From positions 10,474,786-10,538,785 of the forward strand of contig JAXIVH010000002.1 of NCBI GenBank assembly GCA_036785325.1: a stretch of 64,000 nucleotides of DNA, written 5' to 3'. Below are positions 19,641 to 31,200 of this stretch, piece by piece. Source of the DNA: Urophycis tenuis (Eukaryota; Chordata; Actinopteri; Gadiformes; Phycidae). The notes under the pieces are model-generated. The model saw nothing but the letters and a program-made list of their open reading frames with translations, ran no database searches and was not told the DNA's origin. A program made the translations under genes and the position numbers. Positions within the stretch are counted from its first letter, which is position 1. Each line of letters starts with the position of its first letter.

Positions 19641-22240
19641 TCACCAACAGTCCCTTGAGAGGTTTTTCAACAGACTGCAACGATTGCTGAGGGTTTGTCC
19701 ATCCTCAGTTCTCACTGTGTGAGATCGTGGAGCAACTTCTTGCAGGACAGTCGCCTTCGTACTCCATCCATCAGCATCCTCAATCCTGACTGTGTCGTTG
19801 GTAGTCAGTGGAGGGAGATGCTTGGTTGTTCTGTCATAGAATGACTTTTGCACCATTTTCTGCCGTCGTAGCTTATGTTCAATCTTTGAGGGATTATTTT
19901 GCTTTACTTTGTCATTTGGATGGCTTGGCAAAGTTGTTCGGAGCTTCCTCTTCATCAGCAGTTCAGCTGGTGAAAGGCCGCACTGAAGAGGTGATGCTCT
20001 GTAGCTCAATAGAGCCAGATAGGGATCCGAGTCACTGTCGGTGGCTTTCTTTAGGAGTTGCTTGAGAATGTGAACTCCTTTTTCAGCTTGCCCGTTTGAC
20101 TGTGCATAGTGTGGGCTTGACGTCACATGATTGAAATCATATTGCACTGTTGATGACAAATTTGCTAGTAGCGCCATCTCAGGGAAGTTTGAGTAGTCAT
20201 CTATTACCACTAAATAGTCTTTACCTCTGAGATGAAACAAGTCCATTCCTACTTTGTGCCATGGTGCTATTGGCACCTCAGCTACCACCATAAGCTCTTT
20301 GCTCTGCTTGTTCCTGTGTTTCTGGCATGTTTCACATTTACTTACCAGTGTCTCAATGCTCCATGCCAGAAAACCGACTCTCTCACCCTCTTTTTGCACT
20401 TTTCGATGCCGAGATGACCTTCACTGATCCTGTGCAACATGTCCATTCTCAGTGCCTGCGGAATGACAATCCTGTCCTTTCTTAACAGCAGACCAGCCAC
20501 CGTTTTAAGCTCACCTCTGAAATGGTAGAATTGTGGACATGAACCAGCTGGCCATCCCTCATCCATGTTCCTCATGACATGCTGTAGCTCCACATCCTTT
20601 GCTGTTGCCTCAGCTATTTGTCTTGACTTTTTGTCAGACACAGGCAGTGTAGCCGACACCATGTTCACGTGACTCTGTATATCCTCGTCAGTTGAACTCA
20701 CACTGTCGCCTGTAGTTACTTTGGATAGGGCATCAGCAAGGACTAGGTGTTTACCTGGAGTATATATCAGTTCAAAATCATATCGTTGCATCTTCATCAT
20801 TAACCGCTGAATCCGTGGAGACATTTCATTCAGATTATTTTTAATGATGGCGACCAGTGGTTGATGATCTGTCTCAACTGTGAAAGACGGCAGGCCGTAC
20901 ACATGGCTATGAAACCGCTCCAAACCATATTCCAGTCCCAGACATTCTTTTTCGATCTGAGCGTATCGGCATTCAGATTTTGTCATAGCTCTAGATGCAT
21001 AGGCTACTGGCTTCCAGTGCTCACCCTCAGCCTGTAGTAGAACGGCACCAATATCATCTTTGGAAGCATCTGTAGACAGTTTTATCCTCTTTGTGTGGTG
21101 CTGTGGTCAGTGAGTTTTTGCCCCTAATGCTCATGTTTCACTGTCCATTTAAACTCACAGTCCCTGTGCAGCAGTTCTCGTATGCATGACGTCATTGCTG
21201 TCAGATTGGGAATGAATTTTCCTATGAAATTTACCATCCCCATGATGCGTGCACACCTGTTTTATCTGTGGGCCTTGGCATGTTCTGTATTGCGTGAATT
21301 TTGTCTTGAGCTGGTTGGACACCACACGCAGACAGCTTGTCTCCCAGGAAGAGGATCTCTTGAACGCCAAACTCAAATTTACTCTTGTTGAGTTTTAGTC
21401 CATACTGTTGTATGCGCTCCATGACTCTGTTCAGCCTTTCATTGTGCTCTTGGGCTGTGGACCCCCATATAATGATGTCATCAATGTATACTCGAACTCC
21501 ATCCAAGCCCTCGATGATCTGCTCCATCGCTTGGTGAAATATTTCAGGTGCTGACTTTATTCCAAAAGGCAGTCTGCGGAAGCAGTATCTGCCGAAGGGA
21601 GTATTAAAGGTACAGTACCTTGTGCTGCTTTCATCCAGTTTAAGCTGCCAGAAGCCTTGTGAGGCGTCAAGCTTTGTGAAGTAGCTGGCACCTGACATTT
21701 CGCTGATGATCTCCTCACGTTTGGGTATTTGATAATGTTCACGCTTTATGCTTTCATTTAGGTCTTTTGGGTCCGTACATATTCTCAACTCTCCATTATT
21801 TTTCCTTGTGATGACCATTGAGTTGACACAGTCTGTAGGCTCATTTACCTTTTTGATCACCCCTATCATGATCATTCTGTCGAGTTCTTTCTTTAGACTG
21901 TCTTTCAGTGGAGCAGGAACTCTGCGTGCTGCATGCACAACTGGTTGGGCACCTTCTTTCAACTGTATTTTATATGTGAAGGGCAAAACACCAAAACCCT
22001 TGAAGACATCTGAATAGTTCTGAACTATTGTGTCCATAGAGTCATTTGTTGGGTTTGTGGTTGGGACGATACGATATACTCTTTTCACAAGCCCCAGGTC
22101 TTCACAGGCTCTGTCACCGAGAAGTGATTCACGTCCCTCATTCACGACAAAGAAGAATAGGTGGTGCACTTTTACTGTGACACTCAACCTGCATGTGCCC
22201 AAATATTTAATACGCTGCCCATTGAAGTCTTTCAGTCCAG
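19641..22240 (-). pseudogene. Ty3/gypsy pol, element 1
   Basis: The minus strand reads, in order: end of the protease region (22,200), then reverse transcriptase with DRMIMIGVIKKVNEPTD, LDASQGFWQLKLDE, FRRLPFGIKSAPEIF and catalytic VYIDDIIIWG (about 21,480). RNase H follows with RYAQIEKECLGLEYGLERF and ETDHQPLVAII (20,986-20,700). The integrase zinc region is HLGIEKCKKRV and CETCQKH, and the core has KVGMDLFHLRGKDYLVVID and HYAQSNGQAEKGVH. The core is deleted between LLANLSST and YDFNHVTSSPHY, removing the second catalytic Asp (the DNGPQF segment). Frames break near 21,230, 20,990 and 20,370. No LTR is seen at either side. Confidence 0.9.
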
Positions 22241-22249
22241 ATTATTTTC

Positions 22250-24600
22250 TCTTTATTTGTGAATCAGAAACAAGTTTATTGCCAAGTATGTTTGCACCTA
22301 CAAGGAATTTGACTTGGTGCAATTGGTGCAAGAGAAAAACAGTATTAAAAATATAAGTAAGTAAAATAACTATAAATATATATATACAATGTACAATGAA
22401 TATGAATATGAATATGAATATGAATATGGAATACGGAGCAGTAGTGCATGCAGAGAAAAATGGTGGTCCCGAATGAGTACACACTGTACACACTGTGCGT
22501 TAATGTAACGCAGACAATCTGAAGATGCCACGTTAATGTAGCATGTAGGACTGTGTGGGGGGAGGGAGAGAGTCAGTGTCAGGGGGGGCTCCGGGCCTTG
22601 TTGACATGGCTAGTGGCAGACGGGAAAAAACTGTTCTTGTGCCGTGAGGTTTTGGTCCTGATGGAAAGCAGCCTCCTGCCAGAGGAGAGTGACGCAAAGA
22701 GTTTGTGTCCGGGGTGGGAGGGGTCGGCCATAATCTTACCTGCACGCCTCAGGGTCCTGGAGATGTACAGGTCCTGGAGCGATGGAAGATTGCAGCCAAT
22801 CACCTTCTCTGCAGACCGAATGACGCGCTGCAGTCTGCCCTTGTCCTTGGCGGTGGCAGCAGTGAACCAGATGGTGATGGAGGAGGTGAGGATGGACTCA
22901 ATGATGGAGGAGTAGAAGTGCACCATCATTGTCCTGGGCAGGTCCTGGGCAGGTTGTCCTGGCAGGTTCTTCAGCTGCCTCAGGAAGTACATCCTCTGTT
23001 GGGCTTTCTTGATGAGGGAGCTGATGTTCAGCTCCCACTTGAGATCCTGGGAGATGACAGTTCCCAGGAAGCTGAAAGACTCCACAGTGTCAATTGTGTA
23101 GTCGCAGAGGGTGATGGGGACAGGTGAGGCTGAGTACTTCCTGAAGTCCACAACACAGCCTTTAGTGCGTTGAGCTCTAGGTTGTTTTGGCTGCACCATA
23201 TCACCAGCTGGTCTACCTCCCACCTGTAGTCAGACTCATCACCATCAGAAATGAGTCTGATGAGGGTGGTGTCATCCGCAAACTTCAGAAGCTTGACGGA
23301 CTGGTGACTGGTGGTGCAGCTGTTTGTGTACAGGGAGAAGAGCAGAGGAGAAGGAACACAGCCCTGGGGGAAACCGGTGCTGATGGTCTGTGAGTCGGAG
23401 ATGCGTTTTCCCAGCTTCACATGCTGCTTCCTGTCAGACAGGAAGTCTGTAATCCACCTGCAGGTGGTGTCAGGCACACTAAGCTGGGAGAGCTTCTCTT
23501 GAAGCAGAGCCGGGATGATGGTATTGAAAGCAGAGCTGAAATCCACAAACAGGATCCTGGCGTAGGTTCCTGCGGAGTACAGGTGCTGGAGGATGAAGTG
23601 GAAGGCCAGATTGACTGCATAATCTACAGACCTGTTGGCTCCATAGGCAAACTGCAGGGGGTCCAGGAGGGGTCGGTGATGCCTTTCAGGTGTGAGAGCA
23701 CAAGGCGCTCAAAGGACTTCATAACCACAGGTCTGAAGTCGTTAAGTCCTGTGGTCCTTGGCTTCTTGGGGACAGGAATTATGGTTGAGGTCTTGAAGCA
23801 GGCTGGCACGTGACATGTCTCCAGTGAGGTGTTGAAGATGTCTGTGAACACTGGAGACAGCTGATCAGCGCAATGCTTCAAGGTGGATGGATCCGGTCCA
23901 GCAGCTTTCCAGGGGTTATGTCTCCTGAAGAGTTTGTTGACGTCCCTTTCATGGATGGAAAGAGTCGTCACCGAGGTGGGTGGGGGGGTCGAGGGGGTGA
24001 CCTTTAAGTTGGGCATTGGTGGAGGTGCCCAGGCCCCCACTGAGGTGGGGGAGGTGGAGGTGATAAACTGGAGCTGTTGAGAGGTGTCATGGGGGATGGT
24101 TGCAGGACTGTCCCTTTGTCTTTCAAAGCGGCAACAGAACTCGTTCAGGTCATTGGCCAGATGGTCTTTGATGGAGTGGGAGGCTTTAGGCTTGTAGTTG
24201 GTAATTTGCCTAAGCCCTTTCCAGACAGACGCAGAGTCGTTGGCTGAGAAGTGGTGTTGGACCTTCTCAGAGTACAGTCGTTTAGCCTCTTTCACTACCT
24301 TGCTAAACTTGTACTTCGCCTCTTTATATCTGTCTTTGTCCCCACTCCTGAAGGCAACTTCCTTATCCAACCTTAACCTTCTGAGTTTGGCTGTGAACCA
24401 GGGTTTGTCATTGTTGTAACTCACCCTGGTGCATGTTGGAATACAGCTGTCCTCACAGAAACTGATGTAGGATGTCACAGCCTCTGCATACTCATCCAGA
24501 CTGTTGGTAGCAGTCCTGAACACATCCCAGTCAGTAGAGTCCAAACGCGCCTGGAGATCCTCCACGGCCTCACTGGTCCACTTCTTTGATGTCCTCACTA
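22250..24600 (-). pseudogene. LINE family C, 5'-truncated copy
   Basis: The minus strand contains the region upstream of the reverse transcriptase and most of that domain. 24,598-23,624 has NDKPWFTAKLRRLRLDKE, the linker, KAAGPDPSTLKHCADQL and TIIPVPKKPRTTGLNDFRPV. 23,546-23,028 has MDFSSAFNTIIPALLQEKL, GFPQGCVPSPLLFSLYTN and LLKFADDTTLIRLISDG. 23,223-22,579 has SFLGTVISQDLKWE and SSGRRLLSIRTKTSRHK. Frameshifts separate them. The 3' untranslated region includes a (GAATAT)n block near 22,400 and ends at TTTATTGCCAAGTATGTTTGCAC. Its 3' end abuts gypsy element 1. Confidence 0.9.
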
Positions 24601-24639
24601 AAGGTTTGCAAAGCTTTAATTTCTGCCTGTACGCAGGAA

Positions 24640-24865
24640 TCAGGTCCCCCCCTCGACCCCCCCACCCACCTCAGGGATGACTCTTTCCATCCACGAAAGG
24701 GACATCAACAAACTCTTCAGGAGACAGAACCCCCTGAAAGCTGCTGGACCGGATTCTGTCTCCCCATCCACCTTGAAGCACTGAGCTGATCAGCTGTCTC
24801 CAGTGTTCACAGACATTTTCAAGACCTCACTGGAGACATGTCACGTGCCAGCCTGCTTCAAGACT
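24640..24865 (+). mobile_element. LINE family C fragment, opposite strand
   Basis: A plus-strand piece matching the ERDxNKLFRR..PLKAAGPDSVSPSTLKH..HVPACFKT part of the same family. That part is also present in the adjacent minus copy (23,810-23,980). Because both copies hold the segment, this is a second insertion or an inverted duplication and cannot be the classic twin-priming inversion of one copy. Confidence 0.8.
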
Positions 24866-25143
24866 GGTCAAGAGATACTTGGGCTACATTGTTCCAGCTA
24901 GATTGATTGTCGATACTCCTGTCAGTGAGGCATCCTACACACAAGAGCACCAGCTGAGAAATTAGGATCTCTTCGGCACTGAGGCCAGAGCATTCCTGCA
25001 AAATAAAGAATGTGTCTGTGTCAGTGACAAGGGTATATCAGAAAGTTGTGGCTTGTGTAATAATCATACCAGGATGATTAATTTGTCTACCTTTATAATT
25101 CCTGCTTAAGATTTTATGTGATTATTGTGTAAGTAATTGTGCT

Positions 25144-25276
25144 CTTAGGACAGTGAGAGCTTTCTATGTGGAAGTCATTGGGAAGATGCTGAAGGCCTCT
25201 CCCTCACAATCTCAGCTGCTTAAAGACCTGAAGGTACTGGACCCAGCCTCTCGCCTGGATATCTCTCCTGAAACAG
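25144..25276 (+). pseudogene. Isolated exon, possibly hAT/zinc-finger derived
   Basis: The open stretch TVRAFYVEVIGKMLKASP, then LLKDLKVLDPASRLDI, ends at an ACAG/GTAAAA donor (25,277). The FYxxxxxxMxK..LLKDLxxLDP pattern reminds me of the segment before the C-terminal region of hAT-related proteins in fishes, but I cannot name the family with confidence. No partner exon was found. Confidence 0.4.
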
Positions 25277-25316
25277 GTAAAAAGTATAATTTTATTGTAA
25301 GGCAAGGCATTTCACT

Positions 25317-25601
25317 TCATTTTCTCCCCTGCATGAGCCGCTTCTTCTTCTGCCTTTTCTTCGCCACTTCTCCCAGAGCATCAGTATAATCAAGTCCAGT
25401 ATAATGCACCTTTCCAATGTCCACACCAAGTGTTCTGATGTAGTCGATAAGCACCCTTTTTTCTAGGAGATCCATAGCGAGGGACAGCTTCTTCGCTCTC
25501 TTGCTGAAGAGGGTTTGTGCTGTTGAATGCTTTGCTTTCAGGGCAGCTAATTTTGCCGAATCCATTTTCCTTTTTCCGTACTGACCAAGGTGCTGTTCCA
25601 T
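25317..25601 (-). CDS. Unrecognised 94-codon open frame
   Basis: The minus frame reads KLAALKAKHSTAQTLF, SLAMDLLEKRVLIDYIRTLG and ends in a Lys/Arg-rich tail. Its composition resembles a helical basic protein, with no simple repeat. Downstream on the plus strand, 25,640-25,760 has another open stretch (SSFGAPSLINAVRAVEDLAL). Neither is recognised. Either could be part of an unlabelled transposon. Confidence 0.25.
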   Translation of the reverse strand: MEQHLGQYGKRKMDSAKLAALKAKHSTAQTLFSKRAKKLSLAMDLLEKRVLIDYIRTLGVDIGKVHYTGLDYTDALGEVAKKRQKKKRLMQGRK

Positions 25602-25784
25602 AGAGGGGGTGATTCGGCCTATTTCTCTTCCTTTGGTGCTCCTTCACTGATCAACGCTGTTAGGGCGGTGGAAGACTTGGCTCTTGGCTTGACGCGCTCA
25701 GGCCATTGGTTTATTACTGTTCAATTTTCTCCCAACGGAAAGGGCAACCCGGTGTACAAAGGATACTACTCAGTATTCCACTTC

Positions 25785-25895
25785 CATCCATCCATCCATT
25801 GTCGTGACCGCTTGTCCTCTAGAGGGTCGCGGGGGGGCTGGAGCCAATCCCAGCTACAACGGGCGAGAGGCGGGGTACACCCTGGACAGGAGTAT
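25785..25895. repeat. Common teleost dispersed repeat end
   Basis: (CCAT)n, then GACCGCTTGTCCTCTAGAGG, a GTCGCGGGGGGGCTGGAGCC block and GGCGGGGTACACCCTGGACA. This is a very frequent fish repeat with that order. Its class is not evident from this short piece. Confidence 0.65.
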
Positions 25896-25975
25896 TCCAC
25901 TTTTGTTTGTTTATTTCTCAAACAAAGGAAATCAGAAATAAAAAACTACACAGAAAACACAACAGAGTGCGGTTA

Positions 25976-26160
25976 AAGTATTAACTATGACTGATTACCT
26001 CACGAAGCAGGCTAACCCCAGATAGGTAAATGAAAATAAATTTATTGAAATGTCTTTCCCGATCCTTTGAGTCCCCCCGCATAGATGAATACCATGCCCC
26101 TTCATCCCCTACCGGATCTTAGGCATTATTCCTTTATACCAAATCCTAGGTGGGCATCAT
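25976..26160 (-). repeat. Dispersed repeat family B, minus copy, part 1
   Basis: Reverse complement of 3690-3870, including GATTACCTCACGAAGCAGGCTAACCCC and the ATGAATACCATGCCCCTTC block. Reading on the minus strand, AATAAATTTATT lies just inside the end. Confidence 0.65.
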
Positions 26161-26422
26161 AAGAAGAAGAAGAATTACTCATTTGATCCCGTGAGGGAAA
26201 TTTGGTCTTCTGCATTTAACCCAATCGTGAATTAGTGGAATACACTCACCGATGGTGAAGCACACACTTAAACCCGATGCAGTGAGCTGCCTGCAACAGC
26301 GGCGCTCGGGGAGCAGTGAGGAGTTAGGTGCCTTGCTCAAGGGCACTTCAGCCGTTCGCACTGGTCGGGGTTCGAACCGGCCACCCTCCGATTACAAATC
26401 CAAAGCCCTAACTAGTAGGCCC
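26161..26422 (-). mobile_element. tRNA-derived SINE
   Basis: On the minus strand the head has a box-B promoter GGTTCGAACCCC and an A-box-like CTAGTTAGGGCTTTGG. The conserved body GCCCTTGAGCAAGGCACCTAAC follows, then GGTTAAATGCAGAAGACC, a TTTCCCTCACGGGATCA tail and a TTC repeat. This layout is typical of the abundant teleost tRNA SINEs. Confidence 0.82.
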
Positions 26423-26635
26423 TTAGGGGGTGGAGGGGATTGGTTCTATGCATTTGACCCATCCTATATCACATAGGAGCAGTGGGCTGCCATGTTCAGC
26501 GCCCGGGGAGCAAGTTGGGGTTCAGTGTCGTCCTCATGACACTACGACATGCAGACAGTTGGAGGAGGGAATCGAACCGTACCCTACGATTAGTGGATGA
26601 CCCGCTCTACCCACTGAGCTACTGCTGCCCCAAAC
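26423..26635 (-). mobile_element. Second tRNA-derived SINE
   Basis: The minus strand from 26,635 begins GGGGCAGCAGTAGCTCAGTG, with A box TAGCTCAGTGGGTAGAG and B box GGTTCGATTCCC at normal tRNA spacing. A GCCCCGGGCGCTGAAC body follows. It sits directly against the first SINE, and both lie inside repeat family B. Confidence 0.8.
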
Positions 26636-26730
26636 ATCAATGAGATAGATACGGGCAACCACGATTCCCAGCCTACGGTTCTATTCGGACTCAAATTCGG
26701 TTGGACCAGAAAATTCATTTAGGAATGACC
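26636..26730 (-). repeat. Dispersed repeat family B, minus copy, part 2
   Basis: Continues part 1 after the two SINEs: ACATCAATGAGATAGATACGGG, ACGATTCCCAGCC and GGACTCAAATTCGG are the reverse complement of 3490-3680. Confidence 0.65.
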
Positions 26731-27099
26731 TTTTATTAGACAGATACAAGTTACTAACCAAACAAAAAATAAATGCAGTGAGGAATGAAGATTGAAAACA
26801 CTGTACAAAGACTACAAAAAAACATACAAAGAATACACAACAATAATCAGAGAATGAAGATACCTGGGTTCTAGGAAGGTAGCTACATGCACGAAGCATG
26901 GGAAGTTCTGGCTACAGATAGCTTCCAAGAGCAGTGTCCATCGTGTCCCTATATGCTGTTTTCCCCGTTTCACAATGGCATTATTTGGGAGATCATCTAC
27001 TGAGTGTTCTGTTTTCTAATACCATTTTCTGTTGGTTTCCAAGGTCCACACAGATTGCAGCAGTCGAGGTGTGAAACGACAAGTGCTTGGGTCAGGAGC

Positions 27100-27975
27100 T
27101 GTGTCACTTCCCTCTCTCCACTACTTGCTACTCTCCACTGAGGAAGCCTCATCTACCCTGCTGTCTTTCCTCAAACCACTCCTCAAGAAACCTATCCTCA
27201 ACACTGCTGACATCCAGAACTACAGACCGGTATCCCTGCTATCATTCCTTTCTAAAACCCTGGAACGTGCAGTCTCTAATGAACTGTCCTCCTACCTCTC
27301 AGAAAACGACTTGCTTGATCCCCATCAGCCTGGCTTCAAGACTGCACACTCTACAGAGACAGCCCTCCTGACGGTGATCGAGTCCCTTCGTGCTGCCAAA
27401 GCCTCTTCCCTCTCATCGGTGCTTGTTCTCCTCAACCTGTCTGCGGCATTCGACACCATGAACCACCAAACCCTCCTCACCACCCTTGCTGAACTCGGCA
27501 TTACTGACACTGCGCTAGCCTGGTTCACATCTTACCTTATGGATCGCACTTATCAGGTCACATGGCTCCCTGTCCAAACCCTGCTTGCTAAACACTGGTG
27601 TTCCCCAAGGTTCAGTACTAGGACCGCTTCTGTTCTCCCTATAAACCAGATCTCTAGGCTCTGTAATCACATGACATGGCTTCTCCTATCACTATTATCT
27701 ATTACCTCTTCTTCCCCCCTCAGACACTCTGATTGCAACACGCATCTTACAATGTTTGGCAGACATCAGCTCTTGGACAACTGTGCATCAACTCAAGCGC
27801 AATCTTGCAAAGACTGAGCTTCTCTTCATAGTGGGGAAAGACAGCCCTCACAGGGACCTACTGGTCTCAGTCGAGCAGCAATTAAATGTTTCAACTTCTT
27901 ATGACAAATGTGCTCTTTGTAAGTCGATTTGGATAAAAGCATTTGCTGAATACCCTAAATGTAAATGTAAGTCTC
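27100..27975 (+). pseudogene. L2-type LINE reverse transcriptase, plus copy
   Basis: One frame reads LKKPILNTADIQNYRPVSLL, NELSSYLSENDLLDPHQPGF, HSTETALLTVIESLRAAKAS and LLNLSAAFDTMNHQTLLTTL. The motif A aspartate is replaced by asparagine (LNLSAAFD for LDLSAAFD). The catalytic YADD region is missing: a deletion joins the middle to SDCNTHLTMFGRHQLLDN, near the thumb. The end GTAAGTCGATTTGGATAAAAG and the ATGTAAATGTAA tail are the usual L2 3' end. Inactive. Confidence 0.85.
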
Positions 27976-28140
27976 TCCAGCAATTCTGCAACCTGTACCG
28001 GTTTCCCGATCCTGCCTGTCCCCAACTCTGTTTTCCGCCTCACCCTTCCTGTTCTACGTTCGTCTGCCTCCTGTCTCAGTTCCCCGATCCTGCCTGTCCC
28101 TGACTCCGATCTCCGCCTCACCCTTCCTGATTCCTGAGTA
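27976..28140. repeat. Two imperfect tandem units of ~80 bp
   Basis: Each unit has TCCCGATCCTGCCTGTCCC or its close variant, followed by CCGCCTCACCCTTCCTG. It follows directly on the L2 tail. Confidence 0.7.
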
Positions 28141-28605
28141 ATAAAATGGGGGAAAATAGAATATAAAACATATTTCTTCAGCCCCGATTTCAACAAATAT
28201 GTACATAATTTTGGAATGAAATTCTGGTGTACAAAACACTATATATTATCAATATAATGTGAACCCATGCCCCAAACTCGAAAGTTACCCTTGATCGAAA
28301 GTTTTGACATATTCCTGAAGTCCAACGGACTTTAGGAGGTGTTGTGCAAAGAGCTATGGTGATGGCTTCATCCATGGACCTATTTGCTCAGCAAACTGAT
28401 GTGGGTCAAAGGTGGGAGGGAGGTGGCCGTTGATGTGTGGTAAGAATGGAATGATGGCTTGTGTTAGGGAAGTATTACTCTAAGAGCTGGTAAGTGCATG
28501 CTTGAAGTACTTTCCATCGGAACCAGCAAAAGGATTTAAGGGCAAGGTGACTAGACCTGCAACCTTCTAATTAGAATCACAAATCCAAAGCCTCTAGTCT
28601 CATTA

Positions 28606-28700
28606 ATAATAACAATACGTTTTATTCGGAGGCGCCTTTCAAGACACCCAAGGACACCATACAGTGCAGGAGAACATACTCACAATAGTTAAAACAGCAA
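28606..28700 (-). mobile_element. LINE family E 3' tail fragment
   Basis: TAATAATAACAATACGTTTTATTCGG, then CCTTTCAAGACACCCAAGGACACC, matches the 3' end of the large LINE at 41,330-41,440 (AATAATACATTTTCGTTGG, then CCTTTCAGGACACCCAATGACACC). Confidence 0.7.
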
Positions 28701-28782
28701 ATCATGTTTACATCAGTGGTTCCCAACCTTTGACTTTGGGTGTACCACTAAATTGTCATTAAGACGTTTCGTGGACCTCCTC

Positions 28783-28890
<108 letters not shown>

Positions 28891-30540
28891 TTAGCGAACA
28901 AAAATGAACAGAAAATATCTGGAATGGAAATGGAAAACAATAATATCAAGCCATGATACTATATTTACTGAACAATGGGTGTAATATATTTATTTTCGAT
29001 TATCTGTATAATTTTTTATATTATTGAAATGTTATTTCAAGGATAAAATCCCACATACCATCTGCAGTACCCTTGCATAGGTACCCATACCATAGGTTGA
29101 TATACAAAGTTCTACATAAAATTGTCCTTTAATAAGTCCAAATACAGGGTTTAACTAATGATTATGATGTTCATCTCTGTCATCAATAATATCTCTCAGA
29201 CATGTTCACTCTGTATATTGATGCCCCCCAGTAACCCAATGAACATACTGTAATGTCTGTGTGTAAATGAGTCTGGCAGGTAAACCTATACAAATTAAGG
29301 AGATAGACAGACAACCAGATGAGGCAAATGAAGCAACTCGGATGCAAACAATGGGAAAAATATTTACATTTTGTTTGACACAACAAAATGAAATAGCCAA
29401 AGGTCACTGAACAGGTGTCCCCTAGGACTTTAGGAGGCACACAGTGGAACCTGCCCCACTCTACATCAATGGAAATGTCGGGCTTCCATCTTCAAATTCC
29501 TGGAAACCCAAATCTCTTAGGGACCTCACCTGGTTTTCAAACACCGCTGCAGCTGATGAGAGGGCAGTGCAGTGCCCGTAGGAAGTATGTATTCCTATAG
29601 AAAAGTGGGAGCTTCAGTAGATTTTTCATGTATGTAGGCCTATCTGAAATTTACTCATAGGACTATGTGACTTCAATGGCTTGCCATAGCCTGTGAATAA
29701 TAAAATGTTAAAAACAGCATTGCCATAATGGAATTCTGTTGTTCATTGATGAAACATAGCTTAAACATGAATCGGCGCAAAAGCTAATGCCAGCGCTACC
29801 GACACATCACCTCGACGTCGCCCATAGCTTTTGCGCCGATTCAACATGTGTAATCAGCAGAAAAGCTACTGCCGACAGCACCCAACGGCCGACATCGGGT
29901 TGGTGTGTAGCCACCTTTACCACTAAACTGGATATGATATGTAGCCTACACATTTTGAATGGAAGACTTTGTAAACTTTTTGTAGCCTCATCCTGCTGCT
30001 ATTGGAATATTATGCTGAAGATTGTTTAGCTTTAAGCATTTTAATCATGCCTAGTCGTGATGCGCAACTCAGCTCAAGAATACACAATGAAGAGGTGTCT
30101 CTGCAACAACCTGATTATATGAAAAATAGTAACACACAGTGACAGCTGTAGCCTACGTTGGAGGACATCCAGTGTAGGCTACAGCTACATCCAGGGTGAA
30201 TGAGGCTACAAATATGAACATCCACGGGTGAAAGATGGTGTTTTTCCAAGTTTGTGCCATTCCTCTGCCGTCAGTAAGTCACGCCCATCCGTAACAAGTG
30301 TGCATGGACGTAGCGTGAAAGTTCAGCGAAAATGCAAATTACTCCAAAAAACAAAAAAAATCAAGGATGCACACCATCGTGCTATGCTCAACCCATATCC
30401 AAAATCTTAGGTCGATCTGACAAACAGTCAGCGCGATATGCGAACCACATACATCCACACAGACACAGTGACAGATGTTTGTTGCTTTATAAATAGATGT
30501 GTCATCAATTGAATTAACTAATATTTTGTTCTCTAAAAAT
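28891..30540. other. Unassigned region with a short hairpin
   Basis: No coding or TE signature is seen except an 18-bp-arm inverted repeat at 29,769-29,842. Open frames here are short and without domains. Confidence 0.4.
29769..29842. repeat. Inverted repeat hairpin
   Basis: GAATCGGCGCAAAAGCTA (29,769-29,786) is exactly complementary to TAGCTTTTGCGCCGATTC (29,825-29,842), with a 38-base GC-rich loop. A related CCGAC-rich stretch follows to about 29,905. Confidence 0.85.
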
Positions 30541-31010
30541 GTCCCACTGCAGGCCAAAGTCAAGGCTATTTGCTTTACTTGCCATTGTTACAAGACCTAC
30601 TAATCATCCAAGCTTTACTTGAAACGGTGTATACTGGAGAGGACCAACAAAGCACACCCACACCTTCGAGGTAGGAATGTGTGCTGCCACAAATCATCAT
30701 GGATCTTTGACCTAAACAACTATTGTTTGGAGCAAAATTTAAACAGAGAGGAGAACATTTGTTTAAAACCTAATAATGAAACATATACTGTAAAGTTCCA
30801 CACAGTATGCACACATTTATGTATGTCTTTAGACTAGAACTGTGTCTCAAACTCAGATGGACACATGCATAACATTGTTGTTGTTGTTGCCTCTGTTTGA
30901 CCCCTTGGAAACATGCAAAAATCTACGTTTTGCATATTTGATTACAAATTAAAGCTGGTGGATGCAGGCAGCATGCATCAACTGTGGTTCCAGAATATGT
31001 ATATAGAGTG
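30541..31010 (+). repeat. Lectin-flank duplication module, copy 1
   Basis: GCAGGCCAAAGTCAAGG, the CATCCAAGCTTTACTTGAAA block and TTTTGCATATTTGATTACAAATTAAAGCTGGTGG correspond in order to 46,943-47,330. The second half is also related to the modules at 32.2, 49.5 and 51.4 kb. Confidence 0.6.
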
Positions 31011-31119
31011 GGTCGTCCACTAACCGGAGGGTGGGCGGTTCCCTCCAACTGTCCACATGTCGAACCCCACAAATGTACGAATTGTAAGTCTGCTAAATGC
31101 CCATCTTCTTCTGTATTTA

Positions 31120-31200
31120 TCTCAAGATTCAAGATTCAAGATTCAAGTCTTCGAATTCGAATCTTGAGTCTTGAACTTGAATCTTGAAATGACACGCACA
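31120..31200 (-). repeat. ATTCAAG-repeat LINE-like tail
   Basis: AAGATTCAAGATTCAAGATTCAAG, then its near-inverse CTTGAATCTTGAA. It resembles the TTGAATC tails of LINE family D at 19.4 kb, in the opposite orientation. No LINE body follows. Confidence 0.5.

Noticed and set aside
26161..26635. tRNA genes
   Set aside because: A and B boxes are present, but long non-tRNA bodies and tails follow, so they are SINEs.
27976..28140. CRISPR-like or satellite array
   Set aside because: Only two imperfect units, in a eukaryotic context.
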